Shown in pieces: positions 1 through 8,839 of a stretch of 64,000 nucleotides of DNA. Below the pieces are notes generated by a model, which ran no database searches, was not told where the DNA came from, and worked only from the letters and a program-made list of their open reading frames with translations. This DNA comes from Candidatus Chloroploca sp. Khr17 (GTDB taxonomy: Bacteria > Chloroflexota > Chloroflexia > Chloroflexales > Chloroflexaceae). Each line of letters starts with the position of its first letter. Positions within the stretch are counted from its first letter, which is position 1. The stretch is from contig NZ_RYFF01000003.1 in assembly GCF_004138165.1 (NCBI RefSeq), positions 124,001 through 188,000 of the forward strand, written 5' to 3'. Position numbers and translations under genes: made by a program.

Positions 1-442
1 TCGCGATCAACTCCTCGTGGGCACGCTGCAAAGCGGCGCGCTCTTCGAGCAGGCTCCGATAGCGATTGAGCCGCGTAATCGTCTTGACCCGTGCCCGCAA
101 CTCGGCCCGTTTGAAGGGTTTGCTAATGAAATCATCGGCCCCGGCCTCGATCCCACGCAGCCGCGACTCTGAGTCATCGAGGGCCGTGACCATCACGACA
201 GGGACTTCGGCCAGATGCGGATCGGCGCGCAGGTGCCGGCACACTTCAAAGCCATCCATGCCTGGCATCATCACATCAAGCAAAATTACGTCAGGCGTCA
301 GAGCACTTGCTTGCTGCAACGCTTCAGGGCCATCAGCCGCAAACGCCAGGGTATAGCCCTGCCCATAAAGCAGATCTTCCAGTGTCTCGCGGCCAATCGG
401 ATTATCATCAACAATGAGGACAATGCTCGGTGCGGTCATCAT
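1..442 (-). CDS. Response regulator, receiver domain (partial, runs off left edge)
   Basis: About 147 codons are visible before the gene leaves the window. The reading begins MTAPSIVLIVDDNPIGRE and shows a full CheY-like receiver domain: acidic pocket VDDN near the N-terminus, phospho-acceptor Asp in LLDVMMPGMDG around residue 55, the conserved Thr in VMVTA, and the switch-face Lys in ISKPF. After residue 125 comes a charged helix that probably continues into a coiled coil and an output domain outside the window. The start is ATG at 442 or the adjacent ATG at 439, preceded by an AGGGGG ribosome site. The first 35 bases overlap the end of the upstream hybrid kinase in another frame, so the two are probably translationally coupled and the kinase is the likely phosphodonor. 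The output is unknown. Confidence 0.85.
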   Translation of the reverse strand, partial: MMTAPSIVLIVDDNPIGRETLEDLLYGQGYTLAFAADGPEALQQASALTPDVILLDVMMPGMDGFEVCRHLRADPHLAEVPVVMVTALDDSESRLRGIEAGADDFISKPFKRAELRARVKTITRLNRYRSLLEERAALQRAHEELIA

Positions 443-3400
443 AGCCCCCCTGCGGATGATCGAGAAGCCGCTCAATCGTCTCGACCAAGCCACGCAGACT
501 CACCGGTTTCGTGAGATACTCACTCGCCCCCGCCTCCATGCAGCGCTCACGATCCCCGGGCATCGCAAGAGCCGTCAGCGCAATAATCGGCGTCAGCGTA
601 AAAGTAGGATCGGCGCGCAACTGCCGAATCGCCTCGAGTCCATCTAATTCAGGCATCTGAATATCCATGAGCACGAGATCGGGGGGCGTCTCGGCAGCCA
701 GGTCAAGGGCTTCACGCCCATTACGTGCCACCGAGAGCCGATAGCCTTTGTCTTGCAGATAGTCACCAAGCGCAACAATATTGACTTCGTTATCTTCGGC
801 CATCAGGATGTGGGTTGCTGATGGGCGTCGTGCCGGTGCTGAAGCAATGACAACCGCTTCACGTGGTGCTTGAGGCTTATGCACCGCAACCCCAAGCGCC
901 CGGCGCAGGGTCTCGCGCGAGATGGGCTTCACCAGATATTCGGCCGCCCCGGCCGCCAGGCCACTCACCCGATCATCAACTACCGAGATAATAATCACCG
1001 GTATCACATGCAAGACTGGATCAGCCTTGAGTTGGGCCAGGATCTCCCAGCCTGATTGCTCGGGCATCTGGAGATCAAGGAAAATGACATCAGGATGCAG
1101 ACGAGCAACCTGCTCAACGGCCCCGACACCCCGACCATAGATCACCGCATGGATGTTGAGTTCCTCAAGGTACCGGGCGATCTGTTCACCGGCCGTTTCC
1201 GAGTCTTCAATCACCAGCGCCGAGCGGAGCTCGTCGGAAGCAGGCGCGTCTGCCGACTTGGTCGGCAAGCGTGCTGGAACCGTAGGAAGCGGTGGATAGG
1301 GTAGCGCGACCGTAAAGCAACTGCCCTTGCCTGGTTCGCTCGTCACCGTGACACTGCCCCCGTGCAACTCAACCAGCCGTCGCACCAGCGCGAGGCCAAG
1401 ACCAGTCCCTTCATGCTGACGGCTCAGGCTCGAGTCGAGCTGCATAAAGGGTTTGAAGAGTTGGGCTATGCCTTCGGGTTCCATGCCAATGCCGGTATCC
1501 TCAACCGCAAAACGGATCGCCCCCTCGCCCGCCTGCGCCTCGACGCACAGACTCACCCGGCCCCCTGACAGGGTAAATTTTACCGCATTGCTGAGGAGAT
1601 TGACAAGGATCTGCTTGAGGCGCTTGGGGTCGGCTTCAACGCGCGCCTGGGGTTCATTGATCTGCATGTGCAACTGGATCTGCTTTTTATTGGCGAGTTC
1701 TTTAACAAAGACCATACTCGCTTCGCAGATGTCGCTCACCAGCAGGGTTTCGGGTTGCAGATCCATGCGTCCGGCTTCAACCTTCGAGAGATCGAGAATA
1801 TCGTTGATCAAGGCAAGCAAGTGGCGACCACTCACTTCGATATTGCGTAGCGAGGCCTGCTGGCGTTCATTGAGCGGACCACGCAGTTGTTCCAGCAAAC
1901 CTTCACTCAAGGCCAGGATCGCATTGAGCGGCGTGCGCAACTCGTGGCTCATATTGGCAAGAAAGTCATCTTTGGCACGCACAGCGCGGGCAAGTTCCAG
2001 GTTGGTACGGCTAAGATCCGCCGTACGCGCATCAACCCGCCGGGCCAACAGATTGCGCTCGTTGATCAACGCCTCTTCAGCACGCCGTCGCTCAAGCCAG
2101 AGACCAAGGGCATGCGCAATACTATCGAGCATGTTTTGCTCTTCCGGAATAAGTTGCGCATCTTCAAGGTAAAAGATCTTCAGGCAGCCAATCAGAACGC
2201 CCCCTGCGAGAATTTCGGCCCGGATGTAAGGCAACTGATCTAACGGTTCATCATCTTCAGTTGAACGATAGCTGCAACCATCAAGCTCAATGGTAGCGAG
2301 CGCAAGCTCAGGATACTGCATCGCAGCGACAAGATAGCCGATCACCTGACGACCAAGAGCATCAAGGGAGGGATTCTGGTCAAGCAAGCGCTGCACCTGA
2401 CGCAAACAGGTCAATTCTTTGAGGCGCTCTTGCAGATCGTGTTCCATCTGCTTGCGCATGGTAATATCTTTGCCCGTCGCGACAAAGTTGGTGATCACGC
2501 CATGCTCATCGCGCACCGGGGTGATCGTCTTGGCCTCATAGATAATCTGACCATCTTTGCGCCGATTGCGAAACTCGGCATGGAAGGACTCGCCACTGAG
2601 AATCGTGGCCCAGAGGTTGGTATACAAGGCCCTGTTCTCTAGGCCCGATTTGAGAATACGCGGTGTCTGCCCAATGACTTCAGCACAGGTAAAGCCAAAC
2701 TGTCGTTCGAAGGCCGGGTTGACATACTGAATGATCCCATTGATATCGGCAATCAAGACGATGTCATCCATCTGTTCCACCACCCGTGAGAGACGCACAA
2801 TTTCGGCGGCTGACCGCCGGGCCTCCGTGACATTACGGACAATCGCCACCGCTTCGCGCTCGCTCTGGTTAACGCTCAGCCGCGCCTCAAAGAAGTGCGG
2901 TTTATCGCCAAGCATCAGTTGATATTCAAAGGTCTGCAAGGCGTCGGTTGTGAACGCCGCATCAATGGCTATCTGCCATTGTTCCCCGACCTCCAAGGGC
3001 AGTACATCGCGAAACGACTTGCCAAGAAACACGTCGGGCGAGACATACAGGAGGTCAGACATCATAGCCGAATAATCAAGAATGACGCCTTCGTAGTTCA
3101 CCCGGAACATGATATCCGGAATCGCCGCAAGCAACGCCCGGCTACGCCGCTCACTGGTACGGATCTGCGCTTCCGCTTCGCGGCGTTGCTGCTCCTGGGC
3201 CATAAATTCCAGGGCAAAGGCAATGTCAATGGCCATCTCGTCAAAGAGTTTGAGTTCAGCTTGATCAAAGAAATCGGTCTCAGGAGCATACAGATTCAGC
3301 GAACCCTCTACCTTGCCCGCAACAATCAAGGGGAAGACCGCTAGCGCATGATACCCAAGGCGCAACGCATCCTCGCGCCAGGGGGCCATGCGAGGATCAT

Positions 3401-6068
3401 TGGCAAGATCATTCACGACAATATGCTCACCCTGGCGAAGGGCCATTGCGGTCGGCCCACGCCCGCGCGGGCTTTCGTCAAGCGCGATCCGCACTTTACC
3501 CAGATAATCGCCAACTTCGCCAGCCCAGGCAACCGGTTGCACTTCACTCGTGCCCGGATCAAGCAAGCCGATCCAGGCCATTCGAAAGCCCCCCTGGGCA
3601 ACCGCGATCTGGCAGGCCGTGGTAAAGAGAATCTGCGCATCCCGCACCCGCACGATCGTCTCATTCACCTCACTCAGCACCATATACGCACGATTGAGCT
3701 TGTGCAAACGCACTTCGGCCTGCTTGCGCTCGGTGATGTCCGTCCAGACACCGGCAATATAGGGATGGCCGCGCAGGATCAAGCGACTGGCGCGCACCGA
3801 GACGATTCGGATGGCTCCATTGCGATGGCGATGCTCGGTCTCAAAAGCGGCCTGACCATGGGTAAAAATAGCTTCGATATTGTGCCGGATCTCGTCTAAG
3901 GTATGCTCCGCTTGAATATCAGTAATGCCCATGCGGGCAAATTCTTCACGGGTATAGCCCAGATCACGATGAGCAACCTCATTGAACTCGACAAAACGGC
4001 GTGTCTCAGCATCAATCAGGGCAATGGCATCCATCGCCTGACTGACAATGCTCGAAAAGATCTCTTCGCGCACTCGCAACGTCTCAAGCGCCAGTTTACG
4101 CTCGGTGATATCGAGCACCGTGCCAATGACTCGTTGGGGTTTACCCTCGGGCTGAATCCACGAGATGGTTGCTTCAAACCATTGCGCACGTCCCAACGAG
4201 GGGTTGAGGCGATATTCGATCGTCACCCGCTCGTGCGTAGCTAGCACCTCGACCTGGGCCGCAAGCAACGCAGCCTGATCATCGGGGTGAACCCACGCCA
4301 TAAACTCCTCAAATTGGGGGGCTCCGGCAGCCGGATCACGCCCAAAGAGGCGAAACATCTCTTGTGACCACAAGCCCTTGCCAGTGGCAAGATCCAGTTC
4401 CCAACTCCCCAGATGGGCCACCTCCTGAGCCATCTCGAGACTGGCCTGACTCTGCGCCAACAAGAGATCGGTGCGCTGGCGCGACCGTATATACAGCAGG
4501 AAGAGCGTGGCGGTGAAAAGCCCGATCACAAGGGTAGGCCAGGCCATCCAACCACGAATAGCAGCCACATACGCCGGGCCGGGTCGGGCAACAAACTCCC
4601 AGGTGCGGCCATAGAGTTCCAGCGTTCGCGTGGTCACATACTGCGACGCATAGAGTTCAGCTTGGGTGAAGGTGTTGGTTTCTGATCGATCCTGGCTCCC
4701 CGAGCGTGAGGGTTGCCAGGCCAGCAGATCTGGCTCACGCTCACTCACATCAAAGAGATAGAATTCAAGATCGTGGCGTGTGGTAGCCACAAGCGCCTGT
4801 TCAAACACACGTTCCATCGGGAGAATCAGAAAAGCAACGCCCTCAAAAGCAACCTGACGCTCAGCAACCGCATTGAGGGGCAGATCAGGGTTGTAGAGCG
4901 GACTCACCAGCAACACATGAAGGTCGTCGTTATCCGTTGAAATAAGCTTGAGCTGGGGGCTCAGCGCTGGTTCCCCACGATCACGCGCACGCATAATCGT
5001 CGCAGCACGGATCTGCTCAGATCCCATATCAAAACCCAGGGCCGCACGGTTGAGTTCAAACGGCTCAAAAAACGTCGCCGGAACATAGAACATTCGCTCA
5101 GCTGCAGGCACGGGTTGCCCAGCGGCATCACGTTCAAAAATCGTAAAGGAAGGAAAACCCTCTTCACGCAGCGCTTGCTCAAACGCGGCACGCTGCTCTT
5201 GCGCAACGACGGGTGCCCACGCAATTGTTTGAATACTCGGTGATCGTTCACGCAAAGGCGTCACGAAACGCAAAAACTCAGCGCGAGTGACCTGATCTGA
5301 GGCCTCATAGAAGGAGCGCACCGCGAGCAACGAGGACCCATGATCAAGCATTGTCGCCTCAACAGCCTGCACCATTTCGGCACTATCGGCTTCAAGGCGG
5401 GCACGCAACTGACGCTCTTCATAGTTGAGCGCGAGCGTAAAGGCAAAAAAAGCCAGTCCGACCATCAGACTTGCCAATGGGCCAACCATCACCTCCAGGC
5501 TCACACGGTTATGCCGGATCCGGGTTGCAACAATGATCGCCGGCGTAAGTATCAAGATGCCAACATAGGCACTGATCCACCAGCGTCCAAACAGGATTGG
5601 CACCTGCGCCCACGGCAACGCCCCGGCCACGGCCAAGGCCACGATGCTGACAGCAGGGGCCACCACAGCCGTTACCCCATTCAAGAGGAGGCCCCGTACC
5701 ACCAACTTTACCATGCGCGGCGGCAACGGACTGGCAAACCGGCGCAGCAAAAAAGCCCCGAGCAGGGCCTGCATCGTTGAACCAAGCGCAAACACCAGGG
5801 CCAGGATCGGGGTCACCGGGCCGCCAAGGAGCGAAAGACTGGCGAGAAGACCTCCCACCAGCACCCCTAGGCTCAACCAGTAACCGCCGACAACAACGCC
5901 AGCCAGCGCCACACCAGCCGCAGGCCACACCGCAACGATCGGATCAAGCGGATCGAGAAAAAAGAGGGTCGTACGAAAAACTGCCCCATAGAGCAGCGCC
6001 AGCAGCAGGATGCTCCCTATAAGCCGCAAACGGCGCGATGGTGAAATAAGACTGGTTGGATTTTGCAT
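408..6068 (-). CDS. MASE1/CHASE membrane hybrid histidine kinase with PAS, GAF and two receiver domains
   Basis: A 1886-residue sensor kinase. Rough map: MASE1-type multi-pass membrane region (10-240), extracytoplasmic CHASE domain starting at YEERQLRAR (about 214-495), one transmembrane helix (near 515), PAS (555-670), PAS (675-800), GAF (810-960), PAS (980-1090), PAS (1095-1210), a GAF-like segment (1220-1340), HisKA with the phospho-acceptor His in NMSHELRTP (about residue 1375), HATPase with DTGIGMEP (near 1522), then two receiver domains with Asp in LDLQMPEQ (about 1664) and LMDIQMPEL (about 1800). An upstream TTG would add 31 residues, but the ATG at 6068 directly precedes the membrane region and is preferred. 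The kinase probably senses an extracellular small molecule and relays phosphate internally and to the overlapping response regulator. The ligand cannot be told from sequence. Confidence 0.9.
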   Translation of the reverse strand: MQNPTSLISPSRRLRLIGSILLLALLYGAVFRTTLFFLDPLDPIVAVWPAAGVALAGVVVGGYWLSLGVLVGGLLASLSLLGGPVTPILALVFALGSTMQALLGAFLLRRFASPLPPRMVKLVVRGLLLNGVTAVVAPAVSIVALAVAGALPWAQVPILFGRWWISAYVGILILTPAIIVATRIRHNRVSLEVMVGPLASLMVGLAFFAFTLALNYEERQLRARLEADSAEMVQAVEATMLDHGSSLLAVRSFYEASDQVTRAEFLRFVTPLRERSPSIQTIAWAPVVAQEQRAAFEQALREEGFPSFTIFERDAAGQPVPAAERMFYVPATFFEPFELNRAALGFDMGSEQIRAATIMRARDRGEPALSPQLKLISTDNDDLHVLLVSPLYNPDLPLNAVAERQVAFEGVAFLILPMERVFEQALVATTRHDLEFYLFDVSEREPDLLAWQPSRSGSQDRSETNTFTQAELYASQYVTTRTLELYGRTWEFVARPGPAYVAAIRGWMAWPTLVIGLFTATLFLLYIRSRQRTDLLLAQSQASLEMAQEVAHLGSWELDLATGKGLWSQEMFRLFGRDPAAGAPQFEEFMAWVHPDDQAALLAAQVEVLATHERVTIEYRLNPSLGRAQWFEATISWIQPEGKPQRVIGTVLDITERKLALETLRVREEIFSSIVSQAMDAIALIDAETRRFVEFNEVAHRDLGYTREEFARMGITDIQAEHTLDEIRHNIEAIFTHGQAAFETEHRHRNGAIRIVSVRASRLILRGHPYIAGVWTDITERKQAEVRLHKLNRAYMVLSEVNETIVRVRDAQILFTTACQIAVAQGGFRMAWIGLLDPGTSEVQPVAWAGEVGDYLGKVRIALDESPRGRGPTAMALRQGEHIVVNDLANDPRMAPWREDALRLGYHALAVFPLIVAGKVEGSLNLYAPETDFFDQAELKLFDEMAIDIAFALEFMAQEQQRREAEAQIRTSERRSRALLAAIPDIMFRVNYEGVILDYSAMMSDLLYVSPDVFLGKSFRDVLPLEVGEQWQIAIDAAFTTDALQTFEYQLMLGDKPHFFEARLSVNQSEREAVAIVRNVTEARRSAAEIVRLSRVVEQMDDIVLIADINGIIQYVNPAFERQFGFTCAEVIGQTPRILKSGLENRALYTNLWATILSGESFHAEFRNRRKDGQIIYEAKTITPVRDEHGVITNFVATGKDITMRKQMEHDLQERLKELTCLRQVQRLLDQNPSLDALGRQVIGYLVAAMQYPELALATIELDGCSYRSTEDDEPLDQLPYIRAEILAGGVLIGCLKIFYLEDAQLIPEEQNMLDSIAHALGLWLERRRAEEALINERNLLARRVDARTADLSRTNLELARAVRAKDDFLANMSHELRTPLNAILALSEGLLEQLRGPLNERQQASLRNIEVSGRHLLALINDILDLSKVEAGRMDLQPETLLVSDICEASMVFVKELANKKQIQLHMQINEPQARVEADPKRLKQILVNLLSNAVKFTLSGGRVSLCVEAQAGEGAIRFAVEDTGIGMEPEGIAQLFKPFMQLDSSLSRQHEGTGLGLALVRRLVELHGGSVTVTSEPGKGSCFTVALPYPPLPTVPARLPTKSADAPASDELRSALVIEDSETAGEQIARYLEELNIHAVIYGRGVGAVEQVARLHPDVIFLDLQMPEQSGWEILAQLKADPVLHVIPVIIISVVDDRVSGLAAGAAEYLVKPISRETLRRALGVAVHKPQAPREAVVIASAPARRPSATHILMAEDNEVNIVALGDYLQDKGYRLSVARNGREALDLAAETPPDLVLMDIQMPELDGLEAIRQLRADPTFTLTPIIALTALAMPGDRERCMEAGASEYLTKPVSLRGLVETIERLLDHPQGGYDDRTEHCPHC

Positions 6069-6182
6069 AGACACTGGTCTCTCAAATGTGATTATGCAGT
6101 GTAAGGAGTGGAGCCATGAGACCGGTGATCGTATTGTATCACCCGCTAAGGGGACTTTCAATGTCCGAAATATGCCGTCCTA

Positions 6183-6280
6183 GGGCGATTGCATCTTCCG
6201 TCCGTCGGCGTAAACGCCTTGGCTACGCAGGGCAAAGCCGGCCTGCGCCGGCTGGAATCAGGCCACGGATGCAATCGCCC
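6183..6280. repeat. Inverted repeat in a 446-bp intergenic region
   Basis: GGGCGATTGCATC at 6183-6195 is repeated in inverted orientation at 6268-6280. Between the arms lies a smaller hairpin, AGCCGGC/GCCGGCT. The element sits between the divergently transcribed kinase and carotenoid oxygenase genes and resembles a REP-like palindromic unit. I see no coding potential in it. Confidence 0.55.
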
Positions 6281-6419
6281 TGTATGCCGTCCCCGTGCGG
6301 GTATCGCAGCCAGCGCCACTGGCTTGGCTCCCCGCACAGGAACGCCTCCTGGGGGCCTCATTCTTGTGGTACAATAGAGCATGCACAGGTTTTTTTTGGT
6401 TTTTGCAAAGCTTTCATCT

Positions 6420-6452
6420 GAGTTTCTTGGAGCCATAGGCCCCAAGAAACTC
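6420..6452 (+). promoter_or_regulatory. Leader hairpin upstream of carotenoid oxygenase
   Basis: GAGTTTCTTGG (6420-6430) pairs perfectly with CCAAGAAACTC (6442-6452) around an 11-nt loop. Two shorter hairpins follow before the ribosome site (AAAAGGAG). A weak TACAAT -10-like hexamer lies at 6370-6375, so the hairpins would be in the 5' untranslated RNA. A role in mRNA stability or translation is inference. Confidence 0.4.
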
Positions 6453-6514
6453 GCTTGTATGGATTTTTAGGGCAATAGCCCTAGACCGCGCCGGAAGGCG
6501 GAAAAGGAGCAGCG

Positions 6515-8017
6515 ATGACAATGACAACCACCCCAACGACTGAAGTCCCGTTCGAGCAGATACGCGCTGCCTTTGCGCGGGGCTATCAGTCGCAGCGGCA
6601 AGAGTTGGCCTATTGGCTTGATGAGGTTGAGGGAACCATTCCCCCCGAGCTGCACGGAACGTTCTTTCGCAATGGGCCGGGGTTGCTCGATGTGAATGGG
6701 CAACGCCTGCATCACCCGATTGACGGTGACGGGATGATCTTTTCGATGGCCTTTGCCAATGGGCGCGCCTTTGTGCGCAATCGGTTTGTGCGGACCAAAG
6801 GCTTTCTCGAAGAGCAAGAAGCCGGCAAGATCCTTTACCGTAGCCCGTTTGGCACGCAGAAACCTGGCGGGATGCTCGCCAATATCTTTGATCTGCGCCT
6901 GAAGAACCTGGCGAATACCAGTGTCACCTATTGGGGTGGCAAATTGCTTGCGCTGTGGGAGGGTGGCGAGCCGCATCGCCTCGATCCTTATACGCTCGAA
7001 ACGCTTGGCCTCGATGACCTGGGCGGCATCCTCAGCCCCGGCAAAGAGTTTGCGGCCCATTATCGCATTGACCCCAATGTCGCGGGTGAGCCGCATCTCG
7101 TCAATTTTGGGAGCCAGATGAAGCTCGGCATCGGTTTCCAGGAAGATGCAACGATCATTACGATCTATGAGTTTGACCAGGCCGGCAAGGTGCTCAAGCG
7201 CCATGCCTATCGCATCCCCGGTTTCTCGGTGCTGCACGACATGGCGATCACGCCCAACCACTGCATCTTTTTCCAGACACCGCTCGACTACAATGCAGTA
7301 CCCTATGTGCTCGGCATTCAATCGATTGTCCAGTCCTTCCGCTTGAATCAGTCGCGTCCGACCCGGATTGTGGTGTTACCCCGCGATCCCGAAGGACCCG
7401 TCAATATCTACGACGCAAAATCAGGCTTCATCTTTCACCTTGCCAATGCCTTTGAAGATGGTGATAAGATCTGTGTTGATGCCGTCTCGTACGCCGATTT
7501 CCCTCAGATCGAGCCGGGCGAGAACTTTCTTGACCTTGATTATCGACGCTTTCCGGCTGGAGAACTCTGGCGCTATACGATTGATACCAAAACTGGCACG
7601 GTTGACCGTACGTTCCTCTATCCGGGTACCTGCGATTTCCCGACACTCCACCCGCAGAACCAGGGCCGCCCGTATCGTTATGTCTACCTTGTTGCGGCCC
7701 CACCAGACAAGACAAGATGGGTTGTGCAGACGATCACGAAACTCGATCTCGCCACGGGCGCGACCGATGTGTGGAATGCTGCGCCCTACGGATTTCCGAG
7801 CGAGGCTCTCTTTGTGCCCAGGCCCGATGGGGTGACGGAAGATGATGGCTGGCTTTTGAGCCTCGTCTACGATGGCGAGCAGCATCGCAGCAGCGTGGTG
7901 ATCCTCGATGCCCGCGACCTAGCCCAGGGGCCGATCGCCCAGCTTCATATGAAGCACCACCTGCCGCATGGGTTCCACGGCTGCTTTGTGCCCGACTATT
8001 TTGGACCCGAGGCCTAA
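6515..8017 (+). CDS. Carotenoid oxygenase (RPE65/CCD family)
   Basis: This 500-residue protein belongs to the carotenoid cleavage dioxygenase family, non-haem iron enzymes that split a polyene double bond with O2 to give apocarotenals. It has the usual bacterial length and the four iron-binding histidines at family spacing: His182 (AAHYRID), His241 (LHDMAIT), His308 (IFHLANA) and His488 (HGFHGCF). The N-terminal FFRNGPG and DGDGM motifs are also typical. There is no signal peptide. The start is supported by an AAAAGGAG ribosome site. The gene has a long structured leader and converges, with a 4-nt stop overlap, on the acetyltransferase gene. The substrate (carotenoid, apocarotenoid or stilbene) cannot be told from sequence. 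An O2-dependent enzyme implies at least occasional oxic growth. Confidence 0.93.
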   Translation: MTMTTTPTTEVPFEQIRAAFARGYQSQRQELAYWLDEVEGTIPPELHGTFFRNGPGLLDVNGQRLHHPIDGDGMIFSMAFANGRAFVRNRFVRTKGFLEEQEAGKILYRSPFGTQKPGGMLANIFDLRLKNLANTSVTYWGGKLLALWEGGEPHRLDPYTLETLGLDDLGGILSPGKEFAAHYRIDPNVAGEPHLVNFGSQMKLGIGFQEDATIITIYEFDQAGKVLKRHAYRIPGFSVLHDMAITPNHCIFFQTPLDYNAVPYVLGIQSIVQSFRLNQSRPTRIVVLPRDPEGPVNIYDAKSGFIFHLANAFEDGDKICVDAVSYADFPQIEPGENFLDLDYRRFPAGELWRYTIDTKTGTVDRTFLYPGTCDFPTLHPQNQGRPYRYVYLVAAPPDKTRWVVQTITKLDLATGATDVWNAAPYGFPSEALFVPRPDGVTEDDGWLLSLVYDGEQHRSSVVILDARDLAQGPIAQLHMKHHLPHGFHGCFVPDYFGPEA

Positions 8018-8565
8018 GCAACCCGTTTCGCCATCAAGATATCAGGTTTGCCAAAGCCATTGGCATCGGGGACGAGGCCAACGATCACAAAGCCACACCG
8101 TTGATAAAAGCCGTACGGGTGGTCATGCACGTTGCGGATCGTCGCGATATTGGCAGACACATCAGGATAGAGGTCAAGGCCCGCCAGCGACGTAAGCCCA
8201 GCCTCATCATCGGTACCAAGGAAGATGGTCGAGCCGCCACGCACCGCAACCTGCCGTTGGAGGTCTTGCACCAATGCCCGCCCAACGCCCTGGCGCTGGT
8301 GCGAGCGACGCACCACCAGCGGGTGCAACTCCCACACATGGCCGGGATACAACTCGAGGGCGCCAATCCAACCCACGAGTGTCCCGGCCTCGTCATAGGC
8401 CACCCGGCAGATTTTCGCCGCATCAAGTGCCTCCTCAACTTCGGTCTGGGCGCTCTGAAGATCCGGCCAGGTCTGCGGCGTAAGCTCACGAAACCCTTCA
8501 ACCAGCAGCATCGCCGCCGCTGTACGGCCCTCGTGGTCGTCCGCTTCGAGAGTTATGATGTGCAT
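8014..8565 (-). CDS. AAC(6')-type GNAT N-acetyltransferase
   Basis: A 183-residue GNAT-fold protein. The central block WELHPLVVRRSHQRQGVGRA contains the acetyl-CoA loop (RQGVGRA). It and the following RGGSTIFLGTDDE, HPYGFYQRCGF and PDANGFGKPDI segments resemble aminoglycoside 6'-N-acetyltransferases of the AAC(6')-Ii type from Gram-positive bacteria. I recognise the similarity from memory of that family; activity on aminoglycosides is not shown by this. ATG at 8565 is preferred over upstream starts because of AGGGGAAG just upstream and because the GNAT fold starts there. The stop overlaps the convergent carotenoid oxygenase stop by 4 nt. It may act on another amine, such as a peptide or polyamine. 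Confidence 0.85.
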   Translation of the reverse strand: MHIITLEADDHEGRTAAAMLLVEGFRELTPQTWPDLQSAQTEVEEALDAAKICRVAYDEAGTLVGWIGALELYPGHVWELHPLVVRRSHQRQGVGRALVQDLQRQVAVRGGSTIFLGTDDEAGLTSLAGLDLYPDVSANIATIRNVHDHPYGFYQRCGFVIVGLVPDANGFGKPDILMAKRVA

Positions 8566-8662
8566 ATATGTATTTTCTTCCCCTGTAAAAGAATGTCCAA
8601 TGTTTTGCGCGCATGCAAGTCTAGCAAAAACAACCCCGTGCGTGAACAACGTGAAATGCGGT

Positions 8663-8760
8663 TATAATGGCCTCTTTTTACCATAATTTCAAGCCCATGG
8701 GCCCTGCCTGAAAGCCTGAGAGAGTGGGTTGATAGGTTTTGACAGTTAATTCAGGGCTTG
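8663..8760 (+). promoter_or_regulatory. Putative promoter and structured leader of the mevalonate operon
   Basis: A perfect TATAAT lies at 8663-8668, about 22 nt upstream of CAAGCCC (8690-8696), which pairs with GGGCTTG (8754-8760) to close a roughly 70-nt element. Its interior contains CTGAAAGCCTGAGAGAG. The reductase start codon is 80 nt further on. A second possible promoter (TTGCCG 8758-8763, TACAAT 8779-8784, 15-bp spacing) overlaps the 3' arm. The layout suggests a cis-regulatory RNA or attenuator but I cannot match it to a named riboswitch class. Confidence 0.4.
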
Positions 8761-8839
8761 CCGAGCGCATACCAATGTTACAATAGTCAACGGGAAAGTT
8801 CTAGCAACAAGGTACGACGCGGAGGAAGAGCAGCATTTT

